Of a stretch of 64,000 bases of DNA, positions 56,901 through 64,000 are shown one piece after another. The notes under the pieces were generated by a model, which worked only from the letters and a program-made list of their open reading frames with translations, did no database searches and was not told the DNA's origin. The translations under genes were made by a program, and so were the position numbers. The first letter of the stretch is position 1; every line of letters begins with the position of its first letter. The stretch comes from Lewinella sp. 4G2 (lineage in GTDB: Bacteria > Bacteroidota > Bacteroidia > Chitinophagales > Saprospiraceae), in contig NZ_LVWJ02000011.1 in NCBI RefSeq assembly GCF_001625015.1, positions 2,501 through 66,500 of the forward strand. The letters run 5' to 3'.

Positions 56901-57385
56901 TGTACGGAAATCTCCCGCAAGTCCGTTTCGGAACTGGGGAACACGGCGTCGTCTCCTTCGGGGATTTCGGCGAAACCACCGTATTCAAGACCCTCATCAA
57001 AGAGCAATGTTAATTCAATGTCCTGGAGCGGGTCTTCACTCTTCGTGAAGAGAAGAATACAAGTCGTATCGGCTGCGCCACAAACCTCAAGCGCGTCCGG
57101 CACTGGGTAGCAATCCGTTCCACGGAGGTCGATGATGCGGAGTTGGTTGGGGTCCGGTGACAAAAAGGGTGCCGTGAACACGAGCTCGCCACTCGTTAAC
57201 TCAACGGTTGGCATCGTCACGTAGGGATGCTCCGCCGCCAATTCTGCCGTGGAAGCAGCGGGCGTAACGATGAGATTACCCAAATAATTGTCGATGGAAC
57301 TGGCCGTGAGGGGTAGCGAACCGGCAAAAATTAGTGTCAGACTCAACAACACGAAGCGCTGAAGTCCTGCTTTCAAATTCATCAT
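50930..57385 (-). CDS. Giant secreted protein A, tandem paralogue of B
   Basis: 2,151 residues, probably extracellular. Residues 1-30 are a signal peptide (LQRFVLLSLTLIFAGSLPL). From about residue 52 it aligns with protein B over exactly 2,100 residues. The mature part is acidic, beta-rich and cysteine-containing, with DUF11-like uneven repeats. DxDxDG calcium-type loops occur near 505 (DLDGDGNFDD) and 1812 (DVDGDGELDRD). A domain near the end (DASGEFQSLGDGEFVTDG...YIPGPRDIEAGFVNLRF...GPCGPVV) resembles a common surface-protein repeat of this phylum. It ends DCGSFFWDGSRD with no T9SS type A or B C-terminal domain. Function unknown; adhesin or surface filament is the best guess. Own terminator after the gene. 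Confidence 0.88.
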   Translation of the reverse strand: MMNLKAGLQRFVLLSLTLIFAGSLPLTASSIDNYLGNLIVTPAASTAELAAEHPYVTMPTVELTSGELVFTAPFLSPDPNQLRIIDLRGTDCYPVPDALEVCGAADTTCILLFTKSEDPLQDIELTLLFDEGLEYGGFAEIPEGDDAVFPSSETDLREISVQNPEAPSFLISSVSRDSGAVYVCFGIRAECGSDLEANPPNITYQWEYTSAAGVACEGEYTAPETYGGDVAIPRVQFTAPLPGLVELGLPGNDACQAITVTNTGLNSGATGFIFTADNYGFDEGITITRVVYGGADLEEGTDFTIDAATGRLEANVDLSDDPLMFNETDAITVCYTFEECYPDIDFSPIYTVVSACDGEVCTGPADVNETATVGNTFNLPGFLTVEYDRTAVEADDMEFPQDGLPNVCADAPYVFDVNIGTTNDDEVIGEIRDLIITLRACASTTFALDRILVLDEDGNEQGTIPESAVRLFTADEFTNQGVATANVAGTVRIDLRGNSELTSSTLQDLDGDGNFDDLAAGDMFTLRYFYEITCDAEDSATPPAAGSNQDCQINEVRVDGRRGCGTRATNARDTDTDAPEFNAASTSSFVNGTDDLAGTLEGYNFGFIGRNETNGCNVPLVSTRNLRFQYNLGPNPLTECPNNDGQANGVFSFVGTPQLTDDIVISNINFETGGVVTPIADADTALIYSEEGLTFTIAGPAGSSAEGQDNFFTFDVTLDTNYCSPLQILILAGSISSTCPTGDCACSPTLTGSSSNLQANPDDCDCDCYIDTQVFGRRISRGFTDDTRTTLVPEIDTLDPQGKNVLAGDTIELTTLWRIQDQAAMSTRFDGELAGTDNDWRQIGFETQMEIPGNRNWNAADNYPTVLDHQLTRLQSFTLIRNGMRIDIGNQFSGLINGPLAQTGVLVAGSESTDPRFDNTYGVGEVSNPGFSNGGYTYSRGGENSLDQRDGKRLQLIFRGDPGRIGEANAAQKFMDAIGGEFLPGDEFEAVWTTVLIDNPGQVDMVNGAPNPEIPTTFTGYFFAEQFSNRGANIFAGVFEQGCPQIPTVFNFFDPQISAQPRIEYSEDGCDAEIAIPFVNDAVPAGWYPNEVRPITGIEQIVLDISSPYYFNGGAFVDVIGQDPIPLFADTSTAVDSAVVGGVPAFAPNAGIGQVRFTDAEFADGVRADGYDNFDFGEDDVTTVGGSIPLIAVGGPTTDSVVIRVPLLRVCADEPLPTLTATYSWANKHLPDYEFFPYRQRTTAGDGYWDGKVRDNNGDLVDPDRGFFNGIPRNNTLFYFPFQRLPDNDMDEINPHRSIGNQVMYQIINAPEPQSATLTIAPGGALQDAPMMDEVNTATVINNDPAIPLEGVIAITVGNGAVLNGITRDNGDDLMFTQALVTDTSTVYALVIPAGLAAGEAFVFDLETDLEFCAAAEICAFPIIGCSDDAEQAAAAFVAFMPDCGSTGECYRYIGGQANISTSYDEPMSVPLCTEEEFDIQFFNDGTSPIGNFNPVVYIPEGLDVSNFMGSVTGGAMSALSDPTNDPTTDAVFGTGSVFDQAEINALFGPDGFEPGQVLTITFTAATSCDFTSGVPIVSRPRGDAACAIDYEGDLAFSQNIDVMLPGTEPAVFFQVDADQDPLAVSCSEAGDAITVTAANVGKADIAEAEICVRLPAGISLNLDSLMAIAPTGYEVEAGDITTTDINSSGDQQLCFPAPELPQGGFVCLKIPFVVGDLDCGPYFVGATVITRIEVTCATSGEVCEIPVSTTDNLYFELEVVPAVTAEEATLNAACTDVPGVFDVDFTFDFTAESDDFDDDVTLSLFTDVDGDGELDRDIDRMVSTEQVQAVMLEKDATETFMGTFTGVNQADICPLLLVIEADGCTCSESVLPFPEVLPDFLDDLGDNVVLCPGEPFTFGGLCADLNYAFEPLSAGTVTVDEMTNEVTVSLNPGFGEDAPVPLNITGAFGSCSLEKSIGFSSVPDLDFGPYDYAVCNMGSQVVDLNIPQALQEDITVEIINPVGIENPNSVEPVITDLQQDMSYDVEFSFNDGQCMGTSTLNITVEEAVMAELTDFTGCTTGFNLGEQIQLTPADASGEFQSLGDGEFVTDGTVPGRARYIPGPRDIEAGFVNLRFVGDEQPGPCGPVVARTVATILLVDCGSFFWDGSRD

Positions 57386-57394
57386 GAGTTACGA

Positions 57395-57425
57395 TTAAGA
57401 TCTTAAAACACTGACAATCAAAGTA
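57395..57425 (-). promoter_or_regulatory. Possible promoter and palindrome of giant gene A
   Basis: TTAAGATCTTAA (57395-57406) is a perfect palindrome 10 bases before the ATG. TACTTTG (minus, 57425-57419) is a near -7 element. Weak evidence. Confidence 0.3.
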
Positions 57426-57573
57426 CTGCAACCTAAACGGAATGAACTTCCAACATAAAGTGCACACTCAAATGGCTTAAAGGAAATACACCACCAAAAG
57501 TAATTAAATAAACCGTCACAAAAAAGTCGCCCTACCCTACGACAAACTGGCTGCTGGTCACTCCCCGCAAACG

Positions 57574-57610
57574 AAAGAAGCCTCCCCGTAAGTCACGGAG
57601 AGGCTTCTTT
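57574..57610 (-). terminator. Terminator of giant gene B
   Basis: AAAGAAGCCTC (57574-57584) pairs with GAGGCTTCTTT (57600-57610) just past the gene B stop. It separates the two giant genes. Confidence 0.85.
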
Positions 57611-57632
57611 GTACCATTATGCAGGAAGGAGT

Positions 57633-60600
57633 CTAGTCACGGCTACCGTCCCAGAAGAAGCTGCCACAATCAACCAGCAGGATCGTCGCTACGGTACGCG
57701 CTACCACCGGACCACAGGGGCCAGGCTGCTCGTCACCAACGAAACGCAAGTTCACAAAACCAGCTTCGATGTCCCGTGGGCCAGGGATGTACCGCGCCCT
57801 ACCGGGAACCGTGCCGTCAGTAACAAACTCACCATCACCCAGGCTCTGGAACTCACCGCTTGCATCGGCTGGCGTCAACTGGATCTGTTCGCCCAAATTA
57901 AAGCCCGTCGTACAGCCCGTGAAGTCCGTCAATTCGGCCATCACGGCTTCCTCGACGGTGATGTTCAGCGTGGAGGTTCCCATACACTGGCCGTCGTTGA
58001 AGGAGAATTCTACATCGTAGCTCATGTCCTGCTGCAGATCGGTAATGACCGGCTCAACGCTGTTAGGGTTTTCGATACCAACGGGGTTGATGATCTCAAC
58101 GGTGATGTCTTCCTGCAGGGCCTGCGGGATGTTGAGGTCAACTACCTGCGATCCCATATTACATACCGCGTAATCGTAGGGACCGAAGTCCAGATCGGGT
58201 ACGGAAGAGAAGCCGATGGATTTCTCCAGGCTACAGGAACCGAAAGCACCCGTGATGTTCAGCGGAACGGGAGCGTCCTCACCGAAGCCAGGGTTCAGGC
58301 TTACCGTCACCTCATTCGTCATCTCATCAACCGTCACCGTTCCGGCGCTAACGGGTTCGAAGGCGTAGTTGAGGTCCGCACACAGGCCACCAAAGGTGAA
58401 GGGCTCGCCGGGGCAGAGTACTACGTTGTCACCCAGGTCGTCCAGGAAGTCGGGCAGTACCTCGGGGAAGGGAAGTACGGATTCAGAACAGGTACAACCA
58501 TCGGCTTCGATCACGAGGAGAAGCGGACAGATATCTGCCTGATCTACACCGGTGAAGGTGCCCATGAAGGTTTCCGTAGCGTCTTTCTCTAACATAACTG
58601 CTTGGACTTGCTCGGTACTCACCATTCGATCAATGTCGCGGTCCAGTTCACCGTCGCCATCTACGTCAGTAAAGAGGCTCAGCGTTACGTCGTCGTCGAA
58701 GTCGTCGCTTTCGGCGGTGAAGTCGAAAGTGAAATCAACGTCGAATACGCCGGGTACGTCCGTACAGGCGGCATTGAGTGTCGCCTCTTCGGCCGTGACG
58801 GCGGGAACTACCTCGAGTTCGAAGTACAAATTATCCGTTGTGCTGACGGGGATCTCACAAACTTCACCGGAAGTAGCACAGGTCACTTCGATGCGCGTGA
58901 TTACCGTTGCGCCAACGAAGTAGGGGCCACAATCCAAGTCACCCACCACAAATGGGATCTTGAGGCAGACGAAGCCACCTTGCGGCAGTTCAGGAGCGGG
59001 GAAGCAGAGTTGCTGATCACCGCTAGAATTGATGTCAGTCGTAGTGATATCACCCGCTTCAACTTCGTAGCCGGTTGGTGCGATTGCCATCAGGCTGTCG
59101 AGGTTGAGGCTGATGCCCGCGGGGAGGCGGACACAAATTTCGGCTTCGGCAATGTCAGCCTTGCCGACGTTAGCTGCCGTTACGGTGATGGCGTCGCCAG
59201 CTTCGGAACAGCTAACCGATAGTGGATCCTGGTCGGCGTCCACCTGGAAGAAGACGGCGGGTTCGGTACCCGGTAGCATTACGTCGATGTTCTGGCTGAA
59301 GGCCAGGTCACCTTCGTAGTCGATTGCACAAGCGGCGTCACCGCGAGGGCGGCTTACAATGGGTACACCGGAGGTAAAGTCACAGCTCGTTGCGGCCGTG
59401 AAGGTGATCGTCAGTACCTGGCCGGGCTCGAATCCGTCGGGGCCGAAGAGTGCGTTAATCTCTGCTTGGTCGAAGACGCTACCGGTGCCGAAGACGGCAT
59501 CAGTGGTTGGGTCGTTCGTTGGGTCAGCCAGCGCGCTCATGGCACCACCGGTGACGCTACCCATAAAGTTGCTTACGTCGAGCCCTTCGGGGATGTAAAC
59601 TACTGGGCTGAAATTGCCAATGGGAGAAGTACCGTCGTTGAAGAACTGAATGTCAAACTCTTCTTCAGTACACAGCGGCACGCTCATTGGCTCGTCGTAG
59701 CTCGTCGAGATATTGGCCTGGCCACCGATGTAGCGGTAGCATTCGCCGGTTGAGCCACAATCGGGCATAAAGGCTACGAAGGCAGCAGCGGCTTGCTCAG
59801 CGTCGTCGCTACATCCGATGATGGGGAAGGCACAAATTTCGGCGGCGGCACAGAACTCCAAATCAGTCTCTAAATCGAAGACGAAGGCTTCTCCGGCGGC
59901 AAGGCCGGGAGGGATTACCAGGGCGTAGACAGTGCTGGAATCCGTAACGAGCGCCTGGGTGAACATGAGGTCGTCACCGTTATCGCGGGTGATGCCGTTG
60001 AGCACCGCACCATTACCGACTGTTATTGCGATTACGCCTTCCAGTGGAATGGCGGGGTCGTTATTAATGACCGTTGCGGTATTAACCTCATCCATCATCG
60101 GTGCATCCTGCAGTGCACCACCGGGTGCAATCGTCAGCGTAGCCGACTGGGGTTCGGGAGCGTTGATGATCTGGTACATGACCTGGTTGCCGATACTCCG
60201 GTGAGGGTTGATCTCGTCCGCGTCATTATCGGGAAGACGCTGGAAGGGGAAGTATAGTAGGACATTACCTCGAGGGGTTCCGTTTAAGAATCCTTGATCG
60301 GGCTCTACTACGTCGCCGTTGTTATCTCTCACCTTACCATCCCAGTAACCGGCACCTGTGGTAGTACGTTGCCGGTAGGGGAAGAATTCGTAGTCGGGAA
60401 GATGCTTATTAGCCCAAGAATAGGTGGCCGTAAGAGTCGGCAGAGGTTCGTCCGCACACACTCGTAGTAATGGGACTCTAATGACTACACTATCCGTAGT
60501 CGGGCCACCTACGGCAATCAGAGGAATACTACCTCCTACCGTGGTCACGTCATCTTCGCCAAAGTCGAAATTATCGTAGCCATCCGCACGGACACCATCC

Positions 60601-63600
60601 GCGAACTCAGCGTCCGTAAACCGTACTTGGCCAATCCCCGCGTTGGGTGCAAATGCGGGAACACCACTGACTATTGCGGAATCAACCGCCGTGCTGGTAT
60701 CAGCGAATAGCGGAATTGGATCCTGTCCAATTACATCCACGAAAGCGCCACCATTAAAGTAGTAGGGACTAGATATATCTAGTACAATCTGCTCAATACC
60801 GGTGATGGGACGCACCTCATTTGGGTACCAACCTGCGGGCACAGCATCATTAAAGAATGGAATTGCGATTTCAGCATCACAACCATCTTCTGAGTATTCA
60901 ATTCTGGGTTGAGCGGAAATTTGGGGATCAAAGAAATTGAAAACCGTAGGGATCTGAGGGCAACCCTGTTCAAAAACTCCAGCAAAGATATTTGCGCCAC
61001 GGTTGGAGTACTGTTCCGCGAAGAAGTACCCAGTAAATGTTGTCGGAATTTCTGGATTGGGAGCGCCGTTCACCATATCCACCTGTCCGGGGTTATCAAT
61101 TAAGACAGTAGTCCAGACGGCTTCAAATTCGTCGCCAGGAAGAAACTCTCCTCCAATGGCATCCAATAGCTTCTGGGCTGCATTGGGTTCTCCATTTCGA
61201 CTTGGATCACCACGAAATAAAAGACTCAGGCGTTTACCATCTCGCTGGTCTAAGCTATTATCTCCACCACGACTATAGGTATATCCGCCATTAGGGAAGC
61301 CAGGATTAAACACCTCACCTATGCCATACGTGTTGTCAAATCGAGGGTCACTTCCTTCGGTACCAGCGACTAGCACACCCGTTTGCCCTGTTGGCCCGTT
61401 TACAAGACCTGAAAATTGACTACCAATATCAATTCTCATCCCATCCCGAATTAAGGTGAATGACTGTAAGCGAGTTAGTTGGTGGTCTAAGACCGTAGGA
61501 AAATTATCAGCTGCATTCCAGTTACGGTTGCCGGGAATCTCCATGTTAGTTTCAAAACCAATTTGACGGAAATCGTTGCCTGTACCGCCTAATTCTCCGG
61601 CAAATCGGGAGCTCATGGCAGCTTGATCTTGGATGCGCCACAGCGTAGTCAGTTCGATGGTATCGCCCGCTAGTACGTTTTTACCCTGAGGGTCAAGGGT
61701 ATCGATTTCCGGTACCAGCGTGGAGCGGGTATCATCCGTAAATCCACGGCTTATCCGTCGGCCGAATACTTGAGTGTCGAGGTAGCAGTCACAGTCACAG
61801 TCATCGGGGTTTGCTTGCAAATTACTGGAGGATCCCGTAAGGGTTGGGCTACAAGCACAGTCACCAGTAGGACAGGTTGATGAAATAGACCCTGCCAAAA
61901 TGAGAATTTGGAGGGGGGAACAGTAATTCGTGTCCAACGTCACATCAAAAGTGAAGAAATTATCCTGCCCTTCAGCCGCTGAACCCGCAGGTCCTTCAAT
62001 GGTAAAGGTTAACCCTTCCTCGGTATAAATCAACGCGGTGTCAGCATCAGCAATTGGCGTTACTACACCTCCGGTTTCAAAGTTGATGTTGGTGATGACT
62101 ATGTCGTCCGTCAACTGAGGGGTACCTACGAACGAAAATACCCCATTTGCCTCGCCATCATTGTTGGGACATTCAGTTAATGGATTAGGACCAAGGTTAT
62201 ACTGAAAACGCAGATTGCGGGTACTTACAAGCGGCACATTACATCCGTTCGTTTCGTTACGCCCGATGAATCCAAAATTGTATCCCTCCAAAGTACCGGC
62301 CAGATCATCCGTGCCGTTAACAAAGGACGAGGTAGAAGTAGCGTTGAACTCCGGTGCCCCCGTATTTGTATCGCGCGCGTTTGTTCCACGAGTACCACAA
62401 CCACGACGACCGTCTACACGGACTTCGTTGATCTGGCAATCCTGGTTACTGCCAGCTGCGGGTGGCGTAGCGCTGTCTTCAGCATCGCAGGTGATCTCAT
62501 AGAAGTAACGTAGGGTGAACATATCACCAGCCGCGAGGTCGTCAAAGTTCCCATCGCCGTCGAGATCCTGAAGGGTGGTATTGGTCAGCGCAGAATTACC
62601 ACGAAGATCAATTCGAATGGTACCCGCAACGTTGGCGGTGGCGACACCTTGAGCGTTAAATTCATCTGCGGTGAAACGGCGAATTGTAGACTCTGGTAAC
62701 GTTCCTTGCTCGTTGCCATCTGCATCCAATACGAGGATGCGATCTAAAGCAAACGTTGTAGATGCACATGCACGCAAAGTGATGATCAGATCCCGGATCT
62801 CACCGATCACTTCGTCATCGTTAGTAGTACCAATGTTTACGTCAAATACGTAGGGTGCATCCGCACATACATTAGGTAGTCCATCTTGAGGAAACTCCAT
62901 ATCGTCGGCCTCTACCGCAGTGCGGTCGTATTCTATTGTTAAGAAACCGGGCAGATTAAAGGTGTTGCCAACGGTAGCCGTCTCGTTAACGTCGGCCGGG
63001 CCAGTACACACTTCACCGTCACAAGCGCTCACGACTGTGTAAATTGGGCTGAAGTCAATGTCGGGGTAACACTCTTCAAAAGTGTAACAGACGGTGATTG
63101 CATCCGTCTCGTTGAACATGAGCGGGTCATCACTTAAATCAACGTTGGCCTCCAGGCGGCCGGTGGCCGGGTCGATAGTAAAGTCCGCGCCTTCTGCTAA
63201 GTCAGCACCATCATAAACAACACGCGTAATCGTAATACCTTCATCAAAACCATAATTATCAGCGGTGAAGATGAATCCGGTTGCACCACTGTTTAATCCA
63301 GAATTAGTCACCGTGATCGCCTGACAGGCGTCATTGCCCGGTAGACCAAGTTCAACGAGACCAGGTAATGGGGCCGTAAACTGTACCCGCGGAATAGCCA
63401 CGTCGCCACCGTAAGACTCCGGTGCGGTATACTCTCCTTCACAAGCTACTCCAGCGGCGCTGGTGTACTCCCACTGATAAGTAATATTTGGTGGATTGGC
63501 CTCCAAATCCGAGCCACACTCCGCGCGGATACCGAAACAAACGTAAACGGCGCCACTATCGCGGCTCACTGAAGAGATCAAGAAGCTTGGTGCTTCGGGG

Positions 63601-64000
63601 TTTTGAACGGAAATTTCCCGCAGGTCCGTTTCGGAACTGGGGAAGACAGCGTCGTCACCTTCGGGGATTTCGGCGAAGCCACCGTACTCAAGCCCTTCGT
63701 CGAAGAGCAGCGTCAGTTCGATGTCCAATAGTGGGTCCTCGCTTTTCGTAAAGAGGAGGATACAGGTCGTATCGGCTGCACCACAAACCTCAAGTGCGTC
63801 CGGCACCGGGTAGCAATCCGTTCCGCGGAGGTCGATGATGCGGAGTTGGTTGGGGTCCGGTGACAAAAAGGGTGCCGTGAACACTACTTCACCACTCGCC
63901 AACGTTACGGAAGGCATCGTGACGAAAGGGTGTTCTGACGCCAATTCTTCGTTAGATCGCTCCTGAGAAAGGACGGATTCAGGCAAGAATCCCCCAAAAT
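57633..64000 (-). CDS. Giant secreted protein B, N-terminus off the window
   Basis: At least 2,121 codons; the frame is open to the right edge (reads FGGFLPESVLSQERSNEELASEHPF...), so the start and most of the signal peptide are missing. From EHPFVTMPSVTLASGEVVF on it matches protein A over 2,100 residues with no net insertion or deletion and few replacements. Replacements cluster at about residues 820-970 of A numbering. The region before the match is unrelated to A, and homology also stops at the stop codon (TAG here, TAA in A). It ends with the same DCGSFFWDGSRD tail and also lacks a T9SS domain. Expressed from its own unit, given the terminator before A. Confidence 0.88.
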   Translation of the reverse strand, partial: FGGFLPESVLSQERSNEELASEHPFVTMPSVTLASGEVVFTAPFLSPDPNQLRIIDLRGTDCYPVPDALEVCGAADTTCILLFTKSEDPLLDIELTLLFDEGLEYGGFAEIPEGDDAVFPSSETDLREISVQNPEAPSFLISSVSRDSGAVYVCFGIRAECGSDLEANPPNITYQWEYTSAAGVACEGEYTAPESYGGDVAIPRVQFTAPLPGLVELGLPGNDACQAITVTNSGLNSGATGFIFTADNYGFDEGITITRVVYDGADLAEGADFTIDPATGRLEANVDLSDDPLMFNETDAITVCYTFEECYPDIDFSPIYTVVSACDGEVCTGPADVNETATVGNTFNLPGFLTIEYDRTAVEADDMEFPQDGLPNVCADAPYVFDVNIGTTNDDEVIGEIRDLIITLRACASTTFALDRILVLDADGNEQGTLPESTIRRFTADEFNAQGVATANVAGTIRIDLRGNSALTNTTLQDLDGDGNFDDLAAGDMFTLRYFYEITCDAEDSATPPAAGSNQDCQINEVRVDGRRGCGTRGTNARDTNTGAPEFNATSTSSFVNGTDDLAGTLEGYNFGFIGRNETNGCNVPLVSTRNLRFQYNLGPNPLTECPNNDGEANGVFSFVGTPQLTDDIVITNINFETGGVVTPIADADTALIYTEEGLTFTIEGPAGSAAEGQDNFFTFDVTLDTNYCSPLQILILAGSISSTCPTGDCACSPTLTGSSSNLQANPDDCDCDCYLDTQVFGRRISRGFTDDTRSTLVPEIDTLDPQGKNVLAGDTIELTTLWRIQDQAAMSSRFAGELGGTGNDFRQIGFETNMEIPGNRNWNAADNFPTVLDHQLTRLQSFTLIRDGMRIDIGSQFSGLVNGPTGQTGVLVAGTEGSDPRFDNTYGIGEVFNPGFPNGGYTYSRGGDNSLDQRDGKRLSLLFRGDPSRNGEPNAAQKLLDAIGGEFLPGDEFEAVWTTVLIDNPGQVDMVNGAPNPEIPTTFTGYFFAEQYSNRGANIFAGVFEQGCPQIPTVFNFFDPQISAQPRIEYSEDGCDAEIAIPFFNDAVPAGWYPNEVRPITGIEQIVLDISSPYYFNGGAFVDVIGQDPIPLFADTSTAVDSAIVSGVPAFAPNAGIGQVRFTDAEFADGVRADGYDNFDFGEDDVTTVGGSIPLIAVGGPTTDSVVIRVPLLRVCADEPLPTLTATYSWANKHLPDYEFFPYRQRTTTGAGYWDGKVRDNNGDVVEPDQGFLNGTPRGNVLLYFPFQRLPDNDADEINPHRSIGNQVMYQIINAPEPQSATLTIAPGGALQDAPMMDEVNTATVINNDPAIPLEGVIAITVGNGAVLNGITRDNGDDLMFTQALVTDSSTVYALVIPPGLAAGEAFVFDLETDLEFCAAAEICAFPIIGCSDDAEQAAAAFVAFMPDCGSTGECYRYIGGQANISTSYDEPMSVPLCTEEEFDIQFFNDGTSPIGNFSPVVYIPEGLDVSNFMGSVTGGAMSALADPTNDPTTDAVFGTGSVFDQAEINALFGPDGFEPGQVLTITFTAATSCDFTSGVPIVSRPRGDAACAIDYEGDLAFSQNIDVMLPGTEPAVFFQVDADQDPLSVSCSEAGDAITVTAANVGKADIAEAEICVRLPAGISLNLDSLMAIAPTGYEVEAGDITTTDINSSGDQQLCFPAPELPQGGFVCLKIPFVVGDLDCGPYFVGATVITRIEVTCATSGEVCEIPVSTTDNLYFELEVVPAVTAEEATLNAACTDVPGVFDVDFTFDFTAESDDFDDDVTLSLFTDVDGDGELDRDIDRMVSTEQVQAVMLEKDATETFMGTFTGVDQADICPLLLVIEADGCTCSESVLPFPEVLPDFLDDLGDNVVLCPGEPFTFGGLCADLNYAFEPVSAGTVTVDEMTNEVTVSLNPGFGEDAPVPLNITGAFGSCSLEKSIGFSSVPDLDFGPYDYAVCNMGSQVVDLNIPQALQEDITVEIINPVGIENPNSVEPVITDLQQDMSYDVEFSFNDGQCMGTSTLNITVEEAVMAELTDFTGCTTGFNLGEQIQLTPADASGEFQSLGDGEFVTDGTVPGRARYIPGPRDIEAGFVNLRFVGDEQPGPCGPVVARTVATILLVDCGSFFWDGSRD

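Noticed and set aside
57609-58592. 327-codon plus-strand frame opposite giant gene B
   Set aside because: Antisense to the well-supported giant gene and duplicated opposite gene A in shorter form (51143-51649), as expected for a shadow frame.

Overview
The window looks like a chromosome segment of a moderately GC-rich Bacteroidota in the Saprospiria (Lewinella/Neolewinella-like). The evidence is Bacteroidota-type promoters (TTTG, about 17-20 bp, TAnnTTTG), few Shine-Dalgarno sequences, Por secretion (T9SS) C-terminal domains, a PorV/PorQ-type barrel, a eukaryote-like type II glutamine synthetase, the rpmB-rpmG-DUF4295 cluster and the ftsX-DUF3098-uppP order. This assignment is inference from gene content. 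Most of the window is housekeeping sequence; the right-hand 13 kb and several intergenic regions are the unusual parts.

Layout. 0-5 kb: a minus-strand nitrogen module (P-II, Amt, porin, glutamine synthetase). 5-9 kb: a helical protein of unknown function and two tandem secreted CxxCH proteins. 9-13 kb: a PorV/PorQ-type barrel, then ftsE-ftsX-DUF3098-uppP. 13-21 kb: TerC, DUF6495, GH3 beta-glucosidase, adenosylhomocysteinase and a sugar-phosphate isomerase-like protein. 21-22 kb: tRNA-Ser, a broken tRNA-Ser copy, and tRNA-Pro followed by four tandem 104-bp units. 22-31 kb: esterase, prfB, L28/L33/DUF4295, tRNA-Arg(ACG), a DoxX-like protein, exonuclease, LytTR, PhzF, a flavoprotein and tRNA-Arg(CCG). 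31-36 kb: a thioredoxin-fold lipoprotein, trpD-trpC-trpF and mdh. 36-50 kb: a secreted metalloprotease, TlpA, purL, a tandem-repeat locus, a Nudix-like protein, tRNA-Arg(CCT), msrB, an SDR, MarR, proC, membrane proteins and an M23 peptidase. 50-64 kb: two consecutive genes for giant (over 2,100 residue) secreted cysteine-containing acidic proteins. They are near-identical paralogues that align over exactly 2,100 residues with no net indel; the upstream one runs off the window.

The most interesting structures are: (1) the giant paralogue pair, with homology confined to the mature coding region, patchy identity that suggests gene conversion, and one more divergent internal stretch; (2) a dispersed 17-bp repeat, GGCGCTGCCGCAGGTGC, in many intergenic gaps, sometimes as inverted pairs, and also inside coding sequence; (3) the 104-bp tandem array that copies the 3' end of tRNA-Pro plus a UUCG-loop terminator; (4) a 23-bp/58-bp repeat locus near 42.1 kb; and (5) a pair of similar operator-like sites placed on the two divergent promoters of the P-II operon and its neighbour.
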